Assembly: GCF_000296695.1 (NCBI RefSeq)
Contig: NZ_BAFK01000008.1
Location: forward strand, 62,001 to 126,000
Source of the DNA: Rheinheimera nanhaiensis E407-8
Lineage (GTDB): Bacteria; Pseudomonadota; Gammaproteobacteria; Enterobacterales; Alteromonadaceae
DNA length: 64,000 bases
Direction: 5' to 3'
Each line of letters opens with the position of its first letter. Position 1 is the first letter of the stretch. The notes beneath the pieces were generated by a model. It saw only the letters and a program-made list of their open reading frames with translations, was not told the origin of the DNA and searched no databases. The position numbers and the translations under genes were made by a program. Shown in pieces: positions 1-9,002 of the stretch.

Positions 1-2126
1 ACCAGCGGATAGCTGGTGACGATGACGTCGTAATCGGCCAGTTGGTTAAACAGCCCCTGACGTTTATTGCCATGCACCTGCAGCACGCGCAGCTGTGGCG
101 TAAAGCGGGCGGCCTCGGCCAGCCAGTTACCGAGTAAACTGGTGGGGCAAACGATTAACGCCGGCTGGCGTAGCTCGCCGCGTTGTTTGAGTGTCAGCAG
201 TAAACTCAAGGTTTGCAGCGTTTTGCCCAGCCCCATGTCGTCGGCCAGAATGCCGCCTAAGCCAAATTCGCGCAAAAAGCTCAGCCAGCTTAAGCCCTGC
301 AGCTGATAATCGCGTAGCTGCGCCTGTAAGCCGTCCGGCACCGGGCAGGGGCTAATGCCGTTAAAGTTGTGCAACAAGCGGCTGAGCCGGGTAACCCGCT
401 GGGCATTTAAAAAGCGGATATCTTTACTGCCCTCGGCCGGCAGCAGCGCCGCTTTAAACGCGGGCAACTCCAGGCTGAATTGCGGCTTGTTCGGGTTTAA
501 CAGCTCAATAATGGTATCGATAAAGGGCTGGATCAGCGCCGGTGACAGCGCCAGCTTGCCCTGCGGCAGTGATAACCAAATCGGTTTGCCGGCATCAGGC
601 AGGCCATACTGGCGCAGCCACTGGCTTATCAGCGGCAGCAGTGGCACCTGGGTGCCGTCGATATCCACCTGAATGGCCAGCGCAAAGCCACCGGCGCTCT
701 GATCCTGCACCTGCAGATACGGGTCGCCGGTTAAAATATCCAGTTTAAAGTCGTCGTCGCGGGCAATGTGCCAGCCTTGCTGCGCCAGCATCGGCAGGGC
801 ATCCAGCAGCGGTTGCCATAAAAGTGGATTATCCGGGCCTTCGCCGACGCCAAAGGCGCTGTGTTCGGTATAGGGAGCCGGTAACGCCGGCAATTGCACC
901 AGCTCCAGCGCCAGCAGTTGTTCCAGCGCGGCGGTTTCGGCCGGGCGGTCGCGCTTAATAAACACGCTTTGGTTGTTGTCGTTAAGCTCGGCCTGTGCCT
1001 GCATCAGGTTTAATGGCAGCAGGTAGTTGCCGTACTGAAACTGCAGCAGGGCGGTGGGCTCGCTGCGGCCGCGGGCTTTATGCGGCAGCATTTTTAACTG
1101 CAGCACCGGTTTGGCGGCGGTGTTAACTTGCTTCAGGCCAGCCACTTTAGGCACCGGCAGGCTGGCCTGGCTAAACAGTTGCTGTAGCCGGCTGACGGTA
1201 CCCGCCAGGTTAGACACCGGCACCGGCGGCATCGTATTTAACAGTTTTAACTGGCTGCTGCTCAGGGTAGTGTCCAGCTCGCCCAACTGGTAATAGCTGG
1301 TGTCGAGGTAACAGGGCGGATCGGTGTATACCAGTTCAAATTCGCGCTCGGCGTCATCCAGTTGCCAGCATAGTTGCTGGCCGGCGGCGCCGTCTTGCCA
1401 GTAAAACTGCAGTGACCGTTTCGGGCCCATAGACAGCGGGTGGCGGGCTTCGGAAAAAAAGCAGCGGCCGCTTTGCAGCAGCTGTTGTAATAACTGATAA
1501 CCCCAGTCGCCTTCCAGCAGCGGCAAATCGCGCAGGCTTTGCGCGCGGAAATAACTTAAAAGCCGGTAATCCTGCTCATCAATCCAGTGCGGCATTACCG
1601 GGCTGACTAAATCATACTTACCAATAGCCACACCTTTGGTATAACCGCCTTTTTTACTGGCTTTCACCCGGCGCGGGCTAAGCTGCAGGCCGGCCTGGCC
1701 GTAAGACAGCAGATATAGCACGACGTCTTTTTCTTCCGGCTGGGGGCTTAAGGCTTGCTCGGCCTGGCTAAACCATTGGTTTAACTGGCGCAGCGGCTGC
1801 TGTTCTAATTGCAGTTTTTGTTGCTGATAATCACGCTGCAGCCGCAGCAACACCGCCAGCACGTGCTTACAGTTGGCGCCCACCGGGCAGGTACAGCGGT
1901 TTTGCAGCTGCACGCCGTCGCCAGAGCGCTTTAACTGAATAAACTGGCGGTACGGTGTAAAGGCGGCGCCCCACACCTGGGCGCTGATTTCGGATAAATC
2001 GCTGTTGTATTCCAGTTTCACCACTTTACCGGCCTGCAGGTAGGCCTGGGCGCGATGAAAAGTCACCGTATCAAACCAACGCTCCAGCTGTGGCTGGCTT
2101 AACACAAATGCAGGATCAGTAACCAT
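1..2126 (-). CDS. SWIM zinc-finger SNF2-family helicase, C-terminus cut by window edge
   Basis: An open frame runs from an ATG at 2126 to the left edge without a stop (about 708 residues seen). Near the N-terminus is a SWIM zinc finger, CxCPxxxxCKH with C78, C80, C86 and H88, which binds DNA or protein partners. Around residue 634 is the SNF2 Walker A motif DDMGLGKTLQT, followed by CPTSLLGNW and a VIVTSYPL segment, which are SNF2 motifs Ia to II. The helicase C-terminal half lies outside the window. Proteins of this build are ATP-driven DNA translocases of the RapA/HepA-like group; the specific role is unknown. It is transcribed away from the following gene, with a 190-bp divergent intergenic region. 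Family call is firm, function is not. Confidence 0.9.
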   Translation of the reverse strand, partial: MVTDPAFVLSQPQLERWFDTVTFHRAQAYLQAGKVVKLEYNSDLSEISAQVWGAAFTPYRQFIQLKRSGDGVQLQNRCTCPVGANCKHVLAVLLRLQRDYQQQKLQLEQQPLRQLNQWFSQAEQALSPQPEEKDVVLYLLSYGQAGLQLSPRRVKASKKGGYTKGVAIGKYDLVSPVMPHWIDEQDYRLLSYFRAQSLRDLPLLEGDWGYQLLQQLLQSGRCFFSEARHPLSMGPKRSLQFYWQDGAAGQQLCWQLDDAEREFELVYTDPPCYLDTSYYQLGELDTTLSSSQLKLLNTMPPVPVSNLAGTVSRLQQLFSQASLPVPKVAGLKQVNTAAKPVLQLKMLPHKARGRSEPTALLQFQYGNYLLPLNLMQAQAELNDNNQSVFIKRDRPAETAALEQLLALELVQLPALPAPYTEHSAFGVGEGPDNPLLWQPLLDALPMLAQQGWHIARDDDFKLDILTGDPYLQVQDQSAGGFALAIQVDIDGTQVPLLPLISQWLRQYGLPDAGKPIWLSLPQGKLALSPALIQPFIDTIIELLNPNKPQFSLELPAFKAALLPAEGSKDIRFLNAQRVTRLSRLLHNFNGISPCPVPDGLQAQLRDYQLQGLSWLSFLREFGLGGILADDMGLGKTLQTLSLLLTLKQRGELRQPALIVCPTSLLGNWLAEAARFTPQLRVLQVHGNKRQGLFNQLADYDVIVTSYPL

Positions 2127-2318
2127 AACGCCTAAGCAATAAACACAAAGGCGTAATGCTACCGCAGTTTTGGCCGAAGCCAAATGCGCTGGCGAAAATT
2201 TAGCGTGTTTTGCTGTGGTTAACCGCCTGAAGTAGCGCAGCAGGCCACTGGAGTGTTAACAAAAACCGGCTATGGTTAAAAGCAGTTGTGCCGTTCAGGC
2301 TTAATCAGGAAATGCCTT

Positions 2319-2870
2319 ATGCTAAAAAAACTTATCATTACGCTAGCGCTGCTGCTGGCGATACCGCTGCTGGTGGCTTTGCTGGTCAAGCAGCAGTATC
2401 AGGTGCAGGCCGAGGTGGTAATCAACCAGCCCCAGCTGCTGGTGTTTGACTATATTCGCTTTGTCAGTAATCAGGACAACTTTAGTGTGTGGGCGGCACT
2501 GGACCCCAATATGCAAAAATCCAGTGACGGGATAGATGGCACTGTTGGCTACATTAGCCGCTGGCACAGTGAAAACCCGGATGTTGGCAGTGGCGAGCAG
2601 CAAATTACTGCCATTGCTGAAGGCGAGCGTATCGATCTGCAACTGACCTTTCATCAACCCTTTGCGTCAGTCTCCCATGCTTATATGACCACAGAAGCAC
2701 TCAGCGCCGGGCAAACCCGGGTGCGCTGGAGCTTTACCAGCCAGCTGCCGTACCCGGTTAATCTGATGCTGCTGTTTGTTGATGTCGAGGGCATGATTGC
2801 CGAAGATTTACAGCAAGGGCTGGAAAACCTGAAGCTGATCCTGGAAACGCCACCGTCCGGGCCAGATTGA
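2319..2870 (+). CDS. SRPBCC-fold (polyketide cyclase-like) membrane-anchored protein
   Basis: 183 residues. The N-terminus is one hydrophobic helix (residues 3-23, LIITLALLLAIPLLVALLV), then a periplasmic-looking domain with the SRPBCC pattern: an initial strand ending in VVINQP, the helix FDYIRFVSNQDNFSVWA, and a final long helix. SRPBCC domains bind hydrophobic ligands; no ligand can be deduced here. I chose the ATG at 2319 because AGGA lies at 2307-2310 and the residues after it form the membrane anchor; an in-frame TTG at 2286 has no such support. The gene stands alone between the divergent helicase and yifB. Confidence 0.75.
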   Translation: MLKKLIITLALLLAIPLLVALLVKQQYQVQAEVVINQPQLLVFDYIRFVSNQDNFSVWAALDPNMQKSSDGIDGTVGYISRWHSENPDVGSGEQQITAIAEGERIDLQLTFHQPFASVSHAYMTTEALSAGQTRVRWSFTSQLPYPVNLMLLFVDVEGMIAEDLQQGLENLKLILETPPSGPD

Positions 2871-2960
2871 AATGTAAACAAAAGTTAAGCTAATTTCTTG
2901 CTTAAATTTAACAATTAGGCAAGTATTAATTATCTTTCGTTTTGCGTACAGGAGACAGGG

Positions 2961-4463
2961 ATGTCACTGGCCGTTGTGTTCAGCCGTGCCCGGCATGGCT
3001 TAGATGCCCCCTTGGTAACCGTTGAAGTGCATATCAGCAATGGCTTGCCGGCGTTTCAGCTGGTGGGCTTACCGGAAACTTCGGTAAAAGAGTCACGCGA
3101 CCGGGTACGCAGTGCCATGGTCAATAGTGGCTTTGCCTTTCCCGATCGCAAGATCACCGTCAACTTAGCCCCGGCCGATTTACCCAAAGAGGGCGGCCGC
3201 TTTGATTTGCCGATAGCGCTCGGCATTATCGTCGCTTCAGGCCAGCTGAGTGAAAAAAGCCTGCACGGCTATGAGTTTTGTGGCGAGCTGGCGTTATCGG
3301 GCGAGATCAGAAGCATAGTGGGCGAAATCCCGGTGGCGATAGCTTGTCGTGATGCCGGCCGTGAAGTCGTGCTGCCGATGCACAATGCCCAGCAGGCGCA
3401 GCAGGTGCCAAAGGTGACTGTGCATGGAGCTGAGCACTTGCTACAGGTACACAGCTTTTTACTGGCACAGCAGCCGTTGCCGGCAATACCCGCTTTACCC
3501 GCGCGTGAGGCGCAGCACCTGCCCGATTTAGCCGATGTAAAAGGCCAGGCACATGCTAAACGGGTGTTGGAGATCTGCGCTGCCGGCGAGCATAACCTGT
3601 TGATGCTGGGCCCGGCCGGCACCGGTAAGTCGATGCTGGCACAGCGTCTGCCGGGCATTATGCCGCCGCTGACCGAAAACGAAGCCTTAGCCACCGCAGC
3701 TATTTATTCCATTGCCGGGCTAAAGCGTAATTTAACCGACTGGCAACAGCGGCCGTTTCGCAGCCCGCACCACACCAGTTCAGCGGTGGCGCTGGTGGGC
3801 GGTGGCTCGGTGCCCCGGCCGGGCGAGATTTCGCTGTCGCATCATGGCATTTTGTTTTTAGATGAGCTGCCGGAGTTTCCGCGCAAGGTGCTGGATGTAC
3901 TGCGCGAACCGCTGGAAACCGGCGTGGTGCACATTAGCCGCGCCGCACGCCAGGCCGAGTTTCCGGCGCAGTTTCAGCTGGTGGCGGCATTAAACCCCAG
4001 CCCGACCGGCCATCATCAGGATGGCCGTGCGACACCCGAGCAGGTAATGCGCTATTTAAACCGCTTGTCCGGCCCCTTTATCGACCGTATTGAGCTGCAA
4101 ATAGAAGTGCCGCTGCTGCCCAAGGGCATGCTAAGCCAGCAGACACAGGAAGAAAGCAGCGCCAGTGTGCGCGAGCGGGTATTGGCGGCCAGGCAGTTGC
4201 AACTGGCACGCCAGGGTAAGGCGAATGCCCGGCTAACGGGCAGCGAAATTGCCGATTTTTGCCCGCTGCAGCGCGCTGATGCGCAGTTTCTGGAAGATAC
4301 CATTCACCGCTTTAAGCTGTCGGCGCGCACTTACCATAAAATTATTAAGGTGGCGCGCAGCATTGCCGATTTGCAGCAGCAAGCCCACATTAGCCGTGCC
4401 CATTTAATGGAAGCACTTAGCTACCGCGCTTTAGAGCGCTTACTCAGTTATCTGAAGAACTAG
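2961..4463 (+). CDS. comM: YifB/ComM family Mg-chelatase-like AAA+ ATPase
   Basis: 500 residues, the usual length of the family. The N-terminal ChlI-like domain (FSRARHGLDAPLVTVEVHI, then SVKESRDRVRSA) is followed by the AAA+ core with Walker A GPAGTGKS near residue 215 and Walker B ILFLDELPEF, and a C-terminal Mg-chelatase subdomain (SARTYHKIIKVARSIADL). In Vibrio and Haemophilus, ComM is a hexameric helicase that drives branch migration when single-stranded DNA integrates during natural transformation; the family is also found in non-competent bacteria. GGAGA at 2951-2955 precedes the ATG. Monocistronic as far as can be seen. Confidence 0.93.
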   Translation: MSLAVVFSRARHGLDAPLVTVEVHISNGLPAFQLVGLPETSVKESRDRVRSAMVNSGFAFPDRKITVNLAPADLPKEGGRFDLPIALGIIVASGQLSEKSLHGYEFCGELALSGEIRSIVGEIPVAIACRDAGREVVLPMHNAQQAQQVPKVTVHGAEHLLQVHSFLLAQQPLPAIPALPAREAQHLPDLADVKGQAHAKRVLEICAAGEHNLLMLGPAGTGKSMLAQRLPGIMPPLTENEALATAAIYSIAGLKRNLTDWQQRPFRSPHHTSSAVALVGGGSVPRPGEISLSHHGILFLDELPEFPRKVLDVLREPLETGVVHISRAARQAEFPAQFQLVAALNPSPTGHHQDGRATPEQVMRYLNRLSGPFIDRIELQIEVPLLPKGMLSQQTQEESSASVRERVLAARQLQLARQGKANARLTGSEIADFCPLQRADAQFLEDTIHRFKLSARTYHKIIKVARSIADLQQQAHISRAHLMEALSYRALERLLSYLKN

Positions 4464-4598
4464 TTGCACGCGCTTTGTAGATTACGGTGCAGGAAAATCC
4501 GTCAATTAATTACGTATTTTAAACTAGTTGTTTACAATGTGGCGTTAATAGGTAAAATGCCGGTTGTGGGAACTAAAACGGATTTTAAGGACACCGCA

Positions 4599-4793
4599 AT
4601 GTGGATTCGTGATGAAGGATTATTACGTGATACCAGAACCGAGCGCACGGTATCACCGAAGAGTTATGGCCAGCCAATCTATTTTGAGAACCTGGGTGAA
4701 CTGTATTTTACCGGAGCAGATGTAGTGCTGAAAATGTCGGTGAAAGAATTTGACCAGTTTTGTCAGGAATACGAAAGCGCTCAGCAGCACTAA
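4599..4793 (+). CDS. small conserved-looking protein of unknown function
   Basis: 64 residues (MWIRDEGLLRD...). Not recognised. The ATG at 4599 follows AAGGA (4587-4591) with normal spacing; a longer frame back to 4464 begins immediately after the yifB stop and has no ribosome site, so I reject it. The protein is acidic at its C-terminus, has no signal peptide or membrane helix and no cysteines apart from one (FCQEY). It ends 21 bases from the convergent pyrC stop. Codon use resembles the neighbouring core genes, which supports it being real. Confidence 0.6.
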   Translation: MWIRDEGLLRDTRTERTVSPKSYGQPIYFENLGELYFTGADVVLKMSVKEFDQFCQEYESAQQH

Positions 4794-4814
4794 ACCGCCG
4801 CTGAGCATGTATGA

Positions 4815-5846
4815 TTACACCAGCTTCCAGTTTAAGGTTTCACCGGCGTAGAACGGTACTATCGGGTTGCCGTTGGGCAGAATGATTTCTGCCGGCACCT
4901 GCCATTGCTGCTTCACTAAGGTTACCGTGCCGCTGTTGCGTGGCAGGCCGTAGAAGTCGGCGCCATAATGGCTGGCAAAGCCTTCCAGTTTCTCCAGGCA
5001 ACCTAAGTCATCGAAGATTTGTGCATATAGCTCTATGGCGCTGTGGGCGCTGTAACAGCCGGCGCAGCCACAGGCTGACTCTTTACGGTGTTTTTCATGC
5101 GGTGCTGAGTCGGTGCCCAAAAAGAACTTGGCTGAGCCGGTGGCCACTGCCGCGCGCAGCGCTTCCTGATGGGTGCGACGCTTTAATACCGGTAAGCAGT
5201 AGTTGTGCGGCCGCACACCACCCACCAGCAAATCGTTACGGTTTAACAATAAATGCTGTGGCGTAATAGTCGCTGCGACATTGTTTGACGCCTCTGCAAC
5301 AAAGCTGGCGGCATCAGCCGTGGTGATATGCTCAAACACCACCTTTAAGCTGGGGATACGGGCGACGATATGCTGCAAATAGCGGTCGATAAACACTTTT
5401 TCCCGGTCAAAAATGTCAATGTCGTGGTCGGTGACTTCGCCGTGAATCAGCAGCAGCATGCCTTGCTCGGCCATCACTTCAAATACCGGGTACAGCGCAT
5501 CTAACGCGCCGACACCGTGGCTGGAGTTGGTGGTGGCACCGGCCGGGTATAGCTTCGCGGCCACCACACCGGCGGCTTTGGCGTCAATAATATCCTGGGT
5601 GCGGGTTTTATCGGTCAGGTATAGGGTAACCAAAGGCTCAAAGGTACTGCCTGCCGGGCGCGCGGCTAAAATGCGCTCACGATAAGCCACGGCCATGGCG
5701 GCAGTGGTAACCGGCGGCACCAGGTTAGGCATGACAATAGCGCGGGCAAACTGGCGCGCTGTGGCCGGTACAGTTTCGCGCAGCATATCGCCGTCACGAA
5801 AATGCAAATGCCAGTCATCCGGGGTTTGAATAGTGAGGGTTGTCAT
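4815..5846 (-). CDS. pyrC: dihydroorotase
   Basis: 343 residues, the length of class II (E. coli PyrC-type) dihydroorotases. It interconverts N-carbamoyl-L-aspartate and L-dihydroorotate, third step of de novo pyrimidine synthesis, in the cytoplasm. The binuclear zinc site is visible: [10 protein letters not shown] (H13, H15), the lysine expected to be carboxylated in [16 protein letters not shown] (K98), [14 protein letters not shown], and the catalytic aspartate in LGTDSAPH. Alone in its transcription unit, convergent with the small gene at 4599. Confidence 0.97.
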   Translation of the reverse strand: MTTLTIQTPDDWHLHFRDGDMLRETVPATARQFARAIVMPNLVPPVTTAAMAVAYRERILAARPAGSTFEPLVTLYLTDKTRTQDIIDAKAAGVVAAKLYPAGATTNSSHGVGALDALYPVFEVMAEQGMLLLIHGEVTDHDIDIFDREKVFIDRYLQHIVARIPSLKVVFEHITTADAASFVAEASNNVAATITPQHLLLNRNDLLVGGVRPHNYCLPVLKRRTHQEALRAAVATGSAKFFLGTDSAPHEKHRKESACGCAGCYSAHSAIELYAQIFDDLGCLEKLEGFASHYGADFYGLPRNSGTVTLVKQQWQVPAEIILPNGNPIVPFYAGETLNWKLV

Positions 5847-5996
5847 GCAAGGCTCCTGCGGCTTAGGCGAAAACTGCCGGCTATTCTAGCAATTTCACCG
5901 CCCAACCGCACCGGCTAAATTTGCCGGCGTTTTTACTTCAGGCTGGCGCAGCGCTTTGCTACACTGCCAACTGTTAACCGATGCGGAGAGACGATA

Positions 5997-6149
5997 ATGT
6001 CAGATTTAGACTTTGACCTGGACCACCTGGATTTTGCTCAGGCCGAGCAAAACATTGAACAGCAACAACAAGCTGAGCTGCAGCGCGCAGCCGAGCCACA
6101 ATTTGGCGATGATGACGACGAATGTAGCGGCGGCGCCTGCAAAATTTAA
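5997..6149 (+). CDS. 50-residue acidic protein ending in a CSGGACK motif
   Basis: A short frame with a clear ribosome site (GGAGAG at 5984-5989) and ATG at 5997. The protein starts MSDLDFDLDHLDFAQ, has a glutamine/alanine-rich middle that should be a single amphipathic helix, an acidic run GDDDDE, and ends ECSGGACKI. The CxxxxC tail could hold a metal or a disulfide. I do not recognise a named family. The stop TAA at 6147-6149 overlaps the convergent stop of the MFS gene by four bases. Composition (strong D/E bias, in-frame C pair at the very end) argues for a translated gene rather than noise. Confidence 0.6.
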   Translation: MSDLDFDLDHLDFAQAEQNIEQQQQAELQRAAEPQFGDDDDECSGGACKI

Positions 6150-7330
6150 TCGGGCTGCGCCGCTGCAGCCGCCGGGGTGTGCCACAGCTGGCTGATGGCA
6201 ATACATAGCACCCCCAGTAACATCAGCAGCGAAAACGGCAGCGGTGTACCGTTATAAAACCAGGCCAGTAAGGGCCCGGCCAGGCCACCAATACCAAAAC
6301 GCAGCGTGCCAATAACGGCAGTGGCGGTGCCGCTGTTATCGGGAAATTTCATTAAAATCATCGCATCGGCGTTGGTGGCTATCAGGCTAAGGCTGGCCAT
6401 TAGCGGCGCTATGCTCAGCACAGTGTACAGCAAACCAAACTGCCAGAAATTAAACAACGCCAGCAGGCTGGCGCTGACAATAGCCAGTGCCAGGCCGGCT
6501 CGCAGCATACGCTGTGGCCCTTGCCGGGTAACCAAACGGCTGTTAATAAAATTGGCCAGCATCAGCATAAGTACATTAAAGCCAAACAGCAGGCTGAACT
6601 CTTGCTCGTCAACACCAAAATACTGAATGTAGACAAAGGGCACGGCAGTTAAAAAGCAGAAAAACGAGAACGAGGCAAACATCGAAGTGGCAATATCAGC
6701 GCGGGCAGAGCGCTGGGCAAACACCACCTTGTAGCCACTGAAAAAGTGCAATGGCTGCGAGACCGCCGGGCGGCTGATTTCCGGCAGCGCCCGCCAGCAT
6801 AGCAGCAACACCACCGCAGCATAGCCGGCCAGGGTGATAAAAATCATCTGCCAGTTGGCCAGCCACAGCACACCGCTGCCAATGGCCGGCGCTAACAGCG
6901 GCGCCAGCATCATTATCATCGACACATAAGACATGCCCTTAGCGGTATGTTCCTGGTACAGGTGCCGCACTATCCCAGGCACCACCACAGTGGCGGCTGC
7001 GCCGCACAGCGCCTGCAGCGCGCGCCAAAACAAAAACCACTCGATACTGCTGACCAAACTTAACGCTATGCTGGCCATCACAAAGCCGCTTAAACCAAGC
7101 AGCGCCAGCGGGCGGCGGCCGAAGTGGTCTGCCAGCGGGCCGCAGATCAGCATACTGATGCCAAAAAAGGCCAGAAAGATACTTAACGACTGCTGCACCA
7201 TACCAATAGAGGTATCCAGCTGCTGCGCCATAATCGGCATCGCCGGTAGATACATATCGATAGCCAGCGGTGTGGTGGCCACCACAGCGGCCAGCAACAG
7301 AATGATCCAGCCTGCGGGTTTAACAGACAT
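6146..7330 (-). CDS. Bcr/CflA family drug efflux MFS transporter
   Basis: 394 residues and about 12 membrane helices. The N-terminal block (LAAVVATTPLAIDMYLPAMPIMAQQL) and motif A variant GPLADHFGRRPLALLG are diagnostic for the Bcr/CflA drug:H+ antiporter group (bicyclomycin, chloramphenicol type substrates). I place the start at 7330 (MSVKPAGW), which gives a family-typical N-terminus; upstream in-frame codons to 7486 encode no expected sequence. It overlaps the end of the convergent 50-residue gene. Substrate cannot be predicted. Confidence 0.88.
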   Translation of the reverse strand: MSVKPAGWIILLLAAVVATTPLAIDMYLPAMPIMAQQLDTSIGMVQQSLSIFLAFFGISMLICGPLADHFGRRPLALLGLSGFVMASIALSLVSSIEWFLFWRALQALCGAAATVVVPGIVRHLYQEHTAKGMSYVSMIMMLAPLLAPAIGSGVLWLANWQMIFITLAGYAAVVLLLCWRALPEISRPAVSQPLHFFSGYKVVFAQRSARADIATSMFASFSFFCFLTAVPFVYIQYFGVDEQEFSLLFGFNVLMLMLANFINSRLVTRQGPQRMLRAGLALAIVSASLLALFNFWQFGLLYTVLSIAPLMASLSLIATNADAMILMKFPDNSGTATAVIGTLRFGIGGLAGPLLAWFYNGTPLPFSLLMLLGVLCIAISQLWHTPAAAAAQPD

Positions 7331-7497
7331 AACCTGACGCTCTTGCAAGAATAGCCGGCTATGATACGTGGTTTCGCGCCCGGCAGCTAATGGCCTGGTG
7401 TAAAAATACGTTAGCAAATATGTCGGTGACAGACATCGCATTGCTTTTGTGGCAAGAAAGCTTTGTAATGACGCTATTGCCGTCAAAGCGTAACTTT

Positions 7498-8265
7498 ATG
7501 TCAAACCTGGTTCGATCGTGTTTAGTGTTGTTAAGCCTGATGCTGTATTTGCCAGTGCAGGCTGATCATGCGGTGACCACTGCACAGGCTCAGCCGCTGC
7601 GTATTGGACTGCATTTGTCGGCCCCCTGGTCGTTTTACAATGCCGATGGCGAGCTGGATGGTATTGAGTATCAGCTGCTGTCGAGGATTTTCCGCCGCGC
7701 CGGGCTGAGTGTAGAATACGAACTACATAGCTACAGCCGGCTGTTAAAGCAGTTTAGTGATAAAAAACTTGATTGCGCTTCGCCGGTCGCCATTGACGTG
7801 GCCGGTGCCAGTTACAGCCAGGATTATTTGCCGTTTCAGGATGTTGCCGTTAGCCTGCAGCACCGGCAGCTGCAACTGGATGGCCTGGCGGCGCTGAGCG
7901 ATAAACGTATTGTTGCCTATCAGCAGGCACAGCAAGTGCTGGGGCCAGAGTTTAGCCGTGCTATCAGCAACGCCAGTTACCTTGAGCTGGCCGAGCGTGA
8001 GTTGCAGCTGGAGCTGTTGTTCAGTGACCGGGTTGATCTGGTGATTGGCGAGCGGCGGGTGTTGTGGTATCTGGCAGCGATGCTGGCGCCACAGTATCAG
8101 CTGACTACCCACTATTTATTTGCCGAGCGAGCCTACCCGGCGGCCTGCTGGCAGCCAGCGCTGCGCGATATGATTAACCAGGGGTTGCTGCAACTGCAGC
8201 AAAGCGGCGAATACCAGCAAATTATACAGCGTTTTAATGCACCACCGGACAACAACCCAACATAG
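7498..8265 (+). CDS. periplasmic amino-acid-type substrate-binding protein (SBP_bac_3)
   Basis: 255 residues from this start. A signal peptide (MSNLVRSCLVLLSLMLYLPVQA) is followed by a type 2 periplasmic binding fold: PLRIGLHLSAPWSFYNADGELDGIEYQLL is the family's first lobe, and residues around VIGERR line the second. There are no neighbouring permease or ATPase genes, so it may be an orphan receptor or sensor-like protein rather than part of a complete ABC importer. The start is uncertain: an ATG at 7468 would add ten residues before the signal peptide, and neither has a strong ribosome site. Confidence 0.75.
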   Translation: MSNLVRSCLVLLSLMLYLPVQADHAVTTAQAQPLRIGLHLSAPWSFYNADGELDGIEYQLLSRIFRRAGLSVEYELHSYSRLLKQFSDKKLDCASPVAIDVAGASYSQDYLPFQDVAVSLQHRQLQLDGLAALSDKRIVAYQQAQQVLGPEFSRAISNASYLELAERELQLELLFSDRVDLVIGERRVLWYLAAMLAPQYQLTTHYLFAERAYPAACWQPALRDMINQGLLQLQQSGEYQQIIQRFNAPPDNNPT

Positions 8266-8321
8266 CCTTAATGGCTGGCTTAGGCTTATACTGACTTAAC
8301 CTGACCGCTTGGATAACACTG

Positions 8322-8996
8322 ATGAAAAAGACCAAAATAATTACCACTGATGAGATTTTACTGACGCTATGCCAGTCGGTCACTAAGGTATTGGCCGGCG
8401 CCGGTAACCATAATGTTGCCTACTCGCCGATGGTACAAAAAATTCAGAAAACCTGTCTGCGGCCCGATTTAGGCTGTTTTGTGCTGTTCGACGGCGGCTT
8501 TTCCGGCCTGGTGATCATTAACTTTACTGCCCAGGCAGCGATGGAAATATACAAAAAATACCTGATGAGCATGGGCATGCCGGAAGAAGAGCTGGCGCAG
8601 TTTCATACCTCAGATGAGGTGGGTAATGTGATGGGCGAGCTGATGAACCAGATCGTCGGTGATTTTACCAATACGGTGCGCTACGACCTGCATACCTCGA
8701 TTAATCAAAGCCAGCCGAAGATGATGGCGATAAACAAACAGGTACAAATTTTAATTAACACCCAACTGGACCAGCCGCAAGCGCGCCGGGTAACCTTTAG
8801 CACGCCAGAGCACAATATTTTTTATCTGGAACTGGCGATGGATAAAACCGAATTTATTCAGCTGCACGAGTTTGATAAAGCCGAGCAAGAGCACCCTGAC
8901 GATATTCTGGCCAATGCTCAGCAATACACGCCGGAAAACACCGTCAGTGCCGAGGTTGAAGTAGACGACGACTTTTTGAAAAACCTCGGGCTGTAA
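8322..8996 (+). CDS. DUF3334 family protein (CheX/CheC-like fold)
   Basis: 224 residues. The opening MKKTKIITTDEILLTLCQSVTKVL, the block CLRPDLGCFVLFDGGFSGLVIINF, and HTSDEVGNVMGELMNQIVGDF are characteristic of DUF3334, which occurs in Shewanella, Vibrio and relatives. The ExxNxxxGxxxN-like helix (E626-type pattern EVGNVMGELMNQ) recalls CheX/CheC/FliN phosphatases of chemotaxis, so a role linked to signalling is possible but unproven. The acidic C-terminal tail (VEVDDDFLKNLGL) looks like a docking peptide. Monocistronic, convergent with the sensor kinase gene. Confidence 0.82.
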   Translation: MKKTKIITTDEILLTLCQSVTKVLAGAGNHNVAYSPMVQKIQKTCLRPDLGCFVLFDGGFSGLVIINFTAQAAMEIYKKYLMSMGMPEEELAQFHTSDEVGNVMGELMNQIVGDFTNTVRYDLHTSINQSQPKMMAINKQVQILINTQLDQPQARRVTFSTPEHNIFYLELAMDKTEFIQLHEFDKAEQEHPDDILANAQQYTPENTVSAEVEVDDDFLKNLGL

Positions 8997-9002
8997 ACCG
9001 TA

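Noticed and set aside
4464-4598. Longer start of the 64-residue gene directly at the yifB stop
   Set aside because: No ribosome site, atypical residues; the ATG at 4599 has AAGGA at normal spacing.
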